Source of the DNA: CAZJUO01 sp964549245
GTDB taxonomy: Bacteria; Patescibacteriota; Patescibacteriia; UBA10025; JAHIVO01
Length of the DNA: 25,822 nt
Assembly: GCA_964549245.1 (NCBI GenBank)
Contig: CAZJUO010000008.1
Location: 1 to 25,822 of the forward strand
Direction of reading: 5' to 3'
Within the stretch, counting starts at the first letter, position 1. Each line of letters begins with the position of its first letter. Position numbers and translations under genes: made by a program. Of the stretch, positions 20,122 through 25,822 are shown one piece after another. The notes under the pieces were generated by a model. It saw only the letters and a program-made list of their open reading frames with translations. It was not told where the DNA came from and made no database searches.

Positions 20122-22314
20122 CTATTCTTCCCAGGGAATGCAGGGCGGCGGTGAACCTGGGATAAATACATAATTGATAATAAAGACAGCGTCAGAGACA
20201 TTAACTAGCTCATCACAGTTTGTATCACCAGCCAGGTACGGAATTGGCGCTGGCGCACCGGGGATAAACACGAAATTGATGATATAGACCGCGTCAGAGA
20301 CATTAACGAGACTATCCTCATTAGCATCGCCTGGTACCCAGTATTCTTCAGAAACCCCAACCACTAAAGCATAAGGATAGTCCTCATAAGGAATATCAAT
20401 AGCCGTAGCGGTAAAGGTCCATTCACCTGCCGTATCAGGCATAAAAGCCAGCTGGAGTGGTGGCTGTGTTGAAGACCATTGTTCAAAGAGCGTACCGTCA
20501 GGACGGTAAACCGATAATTGCAGCTCACTGCCGGGAAAATTCAATATACCACGATAGAGACTAAAGAATAAATCAACGATAATGTCCGTAGCCGTTGATT
20601 GTCCATCGTCTAAACGGCCACTCTCTGATTGGATGATGGTATAACTGGGCGGCATAACCGTTTCTGCTTCATTAACCAAAGCCGGTTCCTCCTGTTCGTA
20701 CAGCATTGTCACTTCTTCCGCAGTGAGAGTACGATTATAAAAGCGAACCTCGTCCATATTACCGTGGAAGGCCATATATTCCGGATTGTACAAATGATAC
20801 CAGGCACCTAAGCGAAGCGGTTGATTGGAATTATTAATATGAGTAACAATAAGTGTTTGCCCACACGTTTGCTCCTGGCCATCTATATACATGGAGGTCT
20901 CACCAGTATGATAAGTAATAGCAAGATGATGCCAGGTATTGATAATAAAATCATGGTTACATTGTATACCAGCAACGGTGCCGGACGGGTCACCGACCGT
21001 AAATGACAAAATGCCATCCTTTTCAGTCAAAATATATGAATTCAAATCAGGATAATTGGGGCTACTGTAGTGCTTACTTAGTATAGGCATGCAATTTGGC
21101 CCACAATGCCCGGGAACGCCAAATGAAGCGAAATTTACCCACAGGGAAATACTCAAATCATCGGCATCCTCCAGTTCGTCAACATCACCGATATCTATAT
21201 AATCGTCAAGGCCATCAAATGCCATCCCCTGGCCATAGACACCGCTAGTTGGCAGGGCGCCGTAAATAACCCCGTTATGGCCAGCACCAGAGTTATCGAT
21301 AGCTGTCCCCTCATTGAAGTTCCAATAGGCGGCTAAACCTTCATTGATGGAGCTTACCCGTATTTTCAGCATTGGACCGGAGTCAGAAAAATATTGTCCT
21401 GTATGAGGCCGGTACAGCGCCACATACAAGTAATATTCTCCAGGCATCATAGGTGCTTGTATCTCAAATGAATACAATCCTTGACCTTCCGCATCTACTC
21501 TACCGGTCGTCGTTGTGATAACGACGTTACTCCCATCAATCCAGTTATGCACCAGATCAGATGGGCTGTCGGCATTGTACTGATCGGTCACGGAATGCAG
21601 CTCGACATAGAATGGCTGATTCCCGTCATTAGTCCAGTACGCTGTCCCATCATTTCTAAAGGTAAATGATACCGGCAGTACCTGCCCCGGGGTAACTGGA
21701 TAGTAGTTACAACCGGGTGGATAATCTGGTGTTCGGGAAGTGCAAGCACCGATAAATGTTGGGGTATAATAATCAGGACTACGTAACCAACCTTGGATGT
21801 CAGTATTATCAAAATACAACTTACCATTTTCGTTAGTTTTTAGAGTGAGGTGCCTATTTCCATCAATATTCCAGTTCTGCTCGACGATCCTAATATCGTA
21901 TTCACCTCCGCCCTGGCTTGTAACCTGATCTACAAGTGCCACATGGTTTGCCTGATCCCAGCAGAGAATATCGCCGTGCTCAGGAAGCACATCACTGACA
22001 GCTCGTGCGTATGCTACCAGGTCCTTTTGTTCGGCAGTTTCGAAATACGTTCCACCGTCACCGCTCCAATCAGCGCGATAGTGGAAACGCTTTACCAGTT
22101 CTACGCATTGATACTGTCCACCATAGGTTCCATCCCCGTCACACGAAAGACATCCATTGATGCAACCGTGATAATAACCGTTATATCTGGCAGCGACACT
22201 ATCAATATAGGCCATAATACATCCACACTCTGGTTCCTCTTGATCCGCACAATTGACCGCATGTAGATCTCCTGCCAAGAACAACATAAAAATTCCCACA
22301 ATAACTGCTTTCAT
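20122..22314 (-). CDS. Secreted modular protein: CHAP amidase/peptidase, NBR1-like Ig, LamG, dockerin-like repeats
   Basis: 730 residues. A signal peptide is at 1-19 (MKAVIVGIFMLFLAGDLHA). A CHAP-type papain-like domain (about 40-185) has candidate Cys70 (YQCVELVKRF), His124 (NHVALVDQV) and Glu145/Asn147 (VEQNWN); such domains cut peptidoglycan cross-links or amides. Residues 190-320 form an Ig-like fold of the NBR1 central-domain kind (FTFRNDGTAYWTNDG). Residues 325-535 are a LamG/concanavalin-like domain (EGLAAYWNFNEGTAIDNSGA, AFDGLDDYIDIG). A beta domain follows at about 545-655. The C-terminus carries two copies of GDxNxDxLVNVSDAVxIIN, dockerin-type Ca-binding loops. SD AGGGAG lies 6 bases before the ATG. 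Probably an exported cell-wall or surface enzyme, perhaps acquired by transfer. Confidence 0.8.
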   Translation of the reverse strand: MKAVIVGIFMLFLAGDLHAVNCADQEEPECGCIMAYIDSVAARYNGYYHGCINGCLSCDGDGTYGGQYQCVELVKRFHYRADWSGDGGTYFETAEQKDLVAYARAVSDVLPEHGDILCWDQANHVALVDQVTSQGGGEYDIRIVEQNWNIDGNRHLTLKTNENGKLYFDNTDIQGWLRSPDYYTPTFIGACTSRTPDYPPGCNYYPVTPGQVLPVSFTFRNDGTAYWTNDGNQPFYVELHSVTDQYNADSPSDLVHNWIDGSNVVITTTTGRVDAEGQGLYSFEIQAPMMPGEYYLYVALYRPHTGQYFSDSGPMLKIRVSSINEGLAAYWNFNEGTAIDNSGAGHNGVIYGALPTSGVYGQGMAFDGLDDYIDIGDVDELEDADDLSISLWVNFASFGVPGHCGPNCMPILSKHYSSPNYPDLNSYILTEKDGILSFTVGDPSGTVAGIQCNHDFIINTWHHLAITYHTGETSMYIDGQEQTCGQTLIVTHINNSNQPLRLGAWYHLYNPEYMAFHGNMDEVRFYNRTLTAEEVTMLYEQEEPALVNEAETVMPPSYTIIQSESGRLDDGQSTATDIIVDLFFSLYRGILNFPGSELQLSVYRPDGTLFEQWSSTQPPLQLAFMPDTAGEWTFTATAIDIPYEDYPYALVVGVSEEYWVPGDANEDSLVNVSDAVYIINFVFIPGAPAPIPYLAGDTNCDELVNVSDAVFIINYVFIPGSPPPCIPWEE

Positions 22315-22431
22315 CTTTTTCTCCCTTCTATACTTTTTAGATGCTATTCTTATTTATCCTTGATTATCAAAGTTCATTTTCCTCCATTCTTATCCCTGTT
22401 TTTTATTTTATGAATGATTGAGTTTTCTATG

Positions 22432-23064
22432 TTAATTATTGAATCTAATACTTTCCAAAAAGGCAAAATCCAAGGGTTGATTCTGGTCGTAGAGATCATG
22501 ACGAACCTGAATCATGAAAAGTTTAGTACCATTTATTACAAAATAATAATCCGTGCCATTAGATTGCGGGGTTTTTAATGATACTTGGTGCACTGTTTCA
22601 TGATTTGCAATCATATATGGTGAGCCTATTTTAATAGTGTCAGACTCGGGTATCGTCACCCAGGATGATACGTCAGTATCTGCTGGTGGATTATAAAAGT
22701 CATTATCACCATGAGTTATAAAATATCTTGGCCAAAATCCTCCATTGGGTTTTTGTTCCGGTCCGCGAAATTCAACGTAACCTTTATCAATATTCTCAAT
22801 AACATTTACATTGGATGGGTACTTACAAGAAATACCCCATTTTTCATTGGTATACGTCAACCAATCACTCGTGTCAATATTGGCATTAGCGGTAGAATTT
22901 ACATTGGTGGCAGTATTGGTATTAACAGCAGCATTGGTATTTTGATTGGTAATAACGACCGCATTGGTATTCGTCTCCTCCTCCTGAAAAAACAGGAAAT
23001 ACCCGCCGATTAGGAGTAATAGGATTATTACCACGAGGATAATCCAGGCTGTTGTTTTGGACAT
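22432..23064 (-). CDS. Membrane-anchored protein with Asn/Thr linker and PsbP-like domain
   Basis: 210 residues from the chosen ATG (MSKTTAWIILVVIILLLLIG). One N-terminal transmembrane helix (about 5-26) is followed by a roughly 45-residue low-complexity linker dominated by Asn, Thr, Ala and Val. A globular extracytoplasmic domain begins WLTYTNEKWGISCKYPSNV, a pattern shared with PsbP-like or similar small beta-sandwich domains common in CPR surface proteins. Function unknown. An alternative ATG 7 codons upstream (23085) is possible; neither has an SD. Low GC compared with the core genes. No terminator is evident before the next gene in the same direction. Confidence 0.7.
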   Translation of the reverse strand: MSKTTAWIILVVIILLLLIGGYFLFFQEEETNTNAVVITNQNTNAAVNTNTATNVNSTANANIDTSDWLTYTNEKWGISCKYPSNVNVIENIDKGYVEFRGPEQKPNGGFWPRYFITHGDNDFYNPPADTDVSSWVTIPESDTIKIGSPYMIANHETVHQVSLKTPQSNGTDYYFVINGTKLFMIQVRHDLYDQNQPLDFAFLESIRFNN

Positions 23065-23085
23065 AAAGTTATCATTAATATTCAA

Positions 23086-23436
23086 ATAGCTAAAATTGAT
23101 ATTGTTAAATTCTGATGTCGCCCTGGACGGTGTGAGAAACTAACCCAAGCTTAGCAAATTAATTAATGAAAATCAATGTTATTATCTGCCAACTTATACA
23201 TAGGTGGTTCAATTCCAATTCACCCTATTTTCACTCACTCAATGTTTATGGGGGTAAAATGACTTTGGTAATTTTAACAGGTGCGAACCTCAATTTGAGG
23301 CTAAACAAACACAAAACCAGCCTGATTTGGCTGGCTGTATGGTTTGGCTGGCCTTAGTGGAGAATGTTCGTAACTATTATACTAAAAATATTAGTTATCC
23401 ACAAAGTACTGCCTATTCAGGCAATAGTGCGATATT
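23086..23436. other. 351-base intergenic stretch with small palindromes and an isolated DnaA box
   Basis: No convincing gene. It contains the palindrome CCTCAA-T-TTGAGG (23288-23300), a hairpin CCAGCC/GGCTGG (23317-23322 with 23329-23334) without a T run, a possible -10 TATACT (23378-23383) and a perfect TTATCCACA (23395-23403). It separates the divergent membrane-anchored and TPR genes. Confidence 0.5.
23395..23403 (+). promoter_or_regulatory. Perfect DnaA box consensus TTATCCACA
   Basis: Exact 9-base consensus, isolated, 34 bases before the TTG start of the TPR gene. It may be a DnaA-responsive regulatory site or chance. Confidence 0.35.
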
Positions 23437-25818
23437 TTGGCTCTTGGATTTAATACCGATTCATCTAAAGCCATCAGCATTATTCAGGAATATTTTGGAA
23501 TAATTGAGATTGATCTTGATAGAGAAAATGGGACTTTCGCTCAAAAAGCATTGGAGCATATAAAAGATATTCTATTGGGTTTAAAAGATGAGTCTCTTCA
23601 GTTGGAGTATGATATATTAGAAGCTAGAATACTTCAGAAGTTAGAAAAAACAGACGAAGCCATAAAGTTATTGGAACAGCTTTGCATAAGATATCCAGAT
23701 AATCCTTGGGCTTTTTTATACCTTGCCGAATATTATCTCAATTTAGAGGATTATGATAAAAATGACACTCTGTTGAATAAAGTTGAAGGAATTAACAGTA
23801 AAAATAATCTGCTATTATTAGAGAAGCTAATAAGAGATATACGATTGCAGAAGCATATAAACATTTTCACAATTGATGAGAATACATTTCCAAAAGAATC
23901 AAGAATGAAATCCAATTATTATAGAATCTATGCACTTATTCTTAATAATGACGGAGATAAAGATAGAGCTTTAAGTTTTATAGGGCGAGCCATAGAACTC
24001 AATCCAGACAAAATCAATAATTATGATGTTAAATTAACTATATTGCTAAATATTATTTTCTCTCAAGGTACAAAGAAAGAAACACTGCAACAAAATCTAA
24101 ATATATACATTTCCGAAATCGCTTCAATTGAAGATAGATTTAACAAATTGGGTGGAATGAGTCCAAGGTTTCAGTCTATTTTCAACCTTAGAAGGCTTAA
24201 TGCATCAATATATCTTGAATCTCCTGTTGGAATCGGCGTACTAGCCAAAAATACATTTGAGTTATTGATGCAATGCTATTTCGACCATATGATTGACAGT
24301 CTTCTTGTTGTTCTTCTAATGCATACAGAATTACCCCAAAATAGCTTTGATATATTATTAAAGTATCTGGCAGACTCAGATAAAGAAATATCTGATGAAT
24401 TATCAAAAGCTATTGTTTTTCAATTTTGTCTGAAAGGTACTCTAATATCTTCAGGGAAAGAGTATTTTAAATCCACGGGTAAGATAAAAATAAATGAGTT
24501 TCTTGACAATTTGAACAAAAGTCAATACAACAAAGCGTGGGAGTTTCTGGAAAGCGATATAAGGTTTAGTCTTGCTTTTGCCAATTCAGCTAAAGAATTT
24601 CCAAAAATGCGAAGGCTGATAATCCAGAAGCTTCCAGATGATGGAACGATACAAAAGGAGAAACTACGCCTTTTAATAAATTATGATGAAGACAGACTAG
24701 ATGAGGCATTTGACTTGCTTAAAGGATATGATTTTTCAAATCTACATTTCTATGAATGTCAGCCCATCTTAGATGTTGCATGGAAAAAGGGCGCATGGGA
24801 ATTTGCAATAATTATAATCGATAAGCTGCTTGAATTTGAAAAAAACAAACACAATCGCCTCCAACTTAAATTAAAAAAATATACTGCCTGCCAGAAATTA
24901 GATAAATTCACTGAAATGATTCATATTGGCGAACAAATATTATCCAATAAACATGAATTAGAATTATTAGATGATCTAAATAAAGAAATCCTTTTAGGAC
25001 AAACTGTAGCTGCAAAATTAAGAAGAGGTCAATATAGGGAAGCAGAAGCTCTTTTGAGTAAATATTCGGACCTTAACTTTACTTTTGAATTTAAAATCGG
25101 TGTAGAAACAGAAGTCTATTTGAAAAATAAAAAGCCAGACAAGGCTTTAAAATCAGTTGTTGAAGGTATCATATTACTTAATTCGCCTAATCCAGAACAG
25201 TATGGGAGTTTATTTTTTGTATTCGCCATAATTAGTAATTTAACTGATTTTAATTTGAGTCCTTTACCTAAAGTCTGTGATAATTGTTTTGTGAAATTTA
25301 AGGATCAAGAAAGATGGTTTTACATAGGCGACAAATACGAGTTAGATGCTTCAAAAATACCTACTACTGATGAAAAGTATCCAATTATTATTGGAAAAAA
25401 ATTACATCAAAAAGTAGATTTTAATCAAAGGTATAGTTCAAAGGCAAACGAACAGATTATAGAGTCTATACTGCCAATTGAAAAATATATTGCTTGGCAG
25501 TGTAGGCATTACGCTACTGCTCTTTCGCAAGAGAACAGATGGGATAAAATGAAGATGATTGAGGTATCGACTTCAGGTGATAAATTTGACCCTAAATATC
25601 TTATAGCGTTTCTTGAAGACCAAAAAAAAGATAAAGGGCGATTTTTTGACTTATTCTGTAAGGAGAATTTACCTTTTGCATTTCTTGCAGTAAATCAAGG
25701 GGGATTATCCGGAGCCATTTCAATTATTGTCAATGAAAATAAAGGCTTTATAAAATTAATCATTATTTGGGCTTGTTGCAAAACCTTGCTCGCCAGAGCA
25801 AGTAAAGCAAAGCTTTAG
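23437..25818 (+). CDS. Large TPR-repeat protein, probably truncated at its C-terminus
   Basis: 793 codons, starting with TTG; an in-frame stop lies 12 bases upstream, no ATG or SD is near, so either TTG is used or the 5' end is displaced. The protein is almost wholly helical with TPR-like repeats, for example DEAIKLLEQLCIRYPDNPWAFLYLAEYY (about 74-101) and DKDRALSFIGRAIELNPDKIN, and further degenerate pairs to about 600. No signal peptide. The C-terminal 150 residues are non-TPR (LPFAFLAVNQGGLSGAISII). The last 18 residues (from WACCKTLLARASKAK) are encoded by a hairpin-rich stretch unlike the rest. Strongly A/T-rich relative to the core genes, suggesting foreign origin. Function unknown; large TPR proteins often act as sensors or scaffolds. 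Confidence 0.65.
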   Translation: MALGFNTDSSKAISIIQEYFGIIEIDLDRENGTFAQKALEHIKDILLGLKDESLQLEYDILEARILQKLEKTDEAIKLLEQLCIRYPDNPWAFLYLAEYYLNLEDYDKNDTLLNKVEGINSKNNLLLLEKLIRDIRLQKHINIFTIDENTFPKESRMKSNYYRIYALILNNDGDKDRALSFIGRAIELNPDKINNYDVKLTILLNIIFSQGTKKETLQQNLNIYISEIASIEDRFNKLGGMSPRFQSIFNLRRLNASIYLESPVGIGVLAKNTFELLMQCYFDHMIDSLLVVLLMHTELPQNSFDILLKYLADSDKEISDELSKAIVFQFCLKGTLISSGKEYFKSTGKIKINEFLDNLNKSQYNKAWEFLESDIRFSLAFANSAKEFPKMRRLIIQKLPDDGTIQKEKLRLLINYDEDRLDEAFDLLKGYDFSNLHFYECQPILDVAWKKGAWEFAIIIIDKLLEFEKNKHNRLQLKLKKYTACQKLDKFTEMIHIGEQILSNKHELELLDDLNKEILLGQTVAAKLRRGQYREAEALLSKYSDLNFTFEFKIGVETEVYLKNKKPDKALKSVVEGIILLNSPNPEQYGSLFFVFAIISNLTDFNLSPLPKVCDNCFVKFKDQERWFYIGDKYELDASKIPTTDEKYPIIIGKKLHQKVDFNQRYSSKANEQIIESILPIEKYIAWQCRHYATALSQENRWDKMKMIEVSTSGDKFDPKYLIAFLEDQKKDKGRFFDLFCKENLPFAFLAVNQGGLSGAISIIVNENKGFIKLIIIWACCKTLLARASKAKL

Positions 25819-25822
25819 TTGC
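25769..25822. repeat. Hairpin-rich terminal sequence, possible insertion-element end
   Basis: From GGGCTTGTTGCAAAACC onward the A/T-rich gene changes character. CTTGCTC/GAGCAAG (25785-25791 with 25796-25802) and TAAAGC/GCTTTA (25803-25808 with 25812-25817) form two adjacent perfect hairpins, and GTTGC recurs at the edge. GGCTTGTTGCAAAA resembles terminal repeats of several IS families. No transposase is in the window. Confidence 0.35.

Noticed and set aside
23166..23357. 63-codon ORF in the gap before the TPR gene
   Set aside because: No SD or promoter at proper distance, covers two palindromes, composition not protein-like.
1..25822. tRNA, rRNA, SRP RNA, tmRNA or CRISPR array
   Set aside because: Read for cloverleaf arms, CCA ends, conserved RNA cores and evenly spaced direct repeats; none seen, though weak cases cannot be excluded by eye.
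1..25822. Recoded TGA (code 25) as in Gracilibacteria/SR1
   Set aside because: TGA ends yidC at its normal length and ends the small gene at 19618; no conserved gene has in-frame TGA.

Overview
The window looks like the replication-origin region of a Patescibacteria (Candidate Phyla Radiation) chromosome, followed by an accessory zone. The evidence is the order dnaN-dnaA-oriC-rpmH-rnpA-yidD-yidC, short single-copy housekeeping genes that mostly lack Shine-Dalgarno (SD) sequences, a PilB ATPase with a lineage-type insertion, a degenerate DHH protein, and a membrane-anchored protein with an Asn/Thr-rich linker. TGA is used as a stop (yidC, PRC-barrel start overlap, the 19.4-kb small gene), so the recoded TGA=Gly code of Gracilibacteria/SR1 does not apply. 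The phylum call is inference; no rRNA is present.

Layout. 39-3512 (+): a ROK-family kinase and a class A penicillin-binding protein. 3588-6337 (-): dnaA then dnaN, with an AT-rich, DnaA-box-containing intergenic origin candidate between them and a matching repeat upstream of dnaA. 6462-8357 (+): a clear sigma-70 promoter drives rpmH (too short for many ORF callers), rnpA, yidD, yidC and a PRC-barrel gene. 8392-8829 (-): tsaE. 8867-12899 (+): DHH-family protein, PilB/GspE ATPase and an unknown 316-residue protein. Opposite the 3' end of that last gene lies a complete small antisense unit (promoter, SD, 54-codon gene, terminator). 13119-15641 (-): valS.

15.7-19.9 kb holds a run of very small genes on the + strand (a DnaJ-type CxxCxGxG protein, a lipoprotein, a zinc-ribbon protein, two unknown proteins, two small membrane proteins). 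Most have their own promoter and all but one have a strong SD followed by a Rho-independent terminator. tsaD sits among them on the - strand. Two features stand out. A 0.9-kb block just downstream of tsaD is bounded by two copies of the tsaD 3' end. That block begins with a promoter, a short aromatic-rich leader ORF and mutually exclusive hairpins ending in a terminator, the layout of a translational attenuator, upstream of two unknown small genes.

20.1-25.8 kb: a large secreted modular protein (CHAP, NBR1-like Ig fold, LamG, dockerin-like repeats), a membrane-anchored protein, and an AT-rich TPR gene that starts with TTG. The last gene ends in hairpin-rich sequence at the window edge, suggestive of an insertion-element terminus.

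The core genes have no recognisable SD, while all nine accessory genes between 12.8 and 22.3 kb that I can judge do. This two-class initiation pattern is visible directly in the sequence. No tRNA, rRNA, CRISPR array or recognisable transposase was found.
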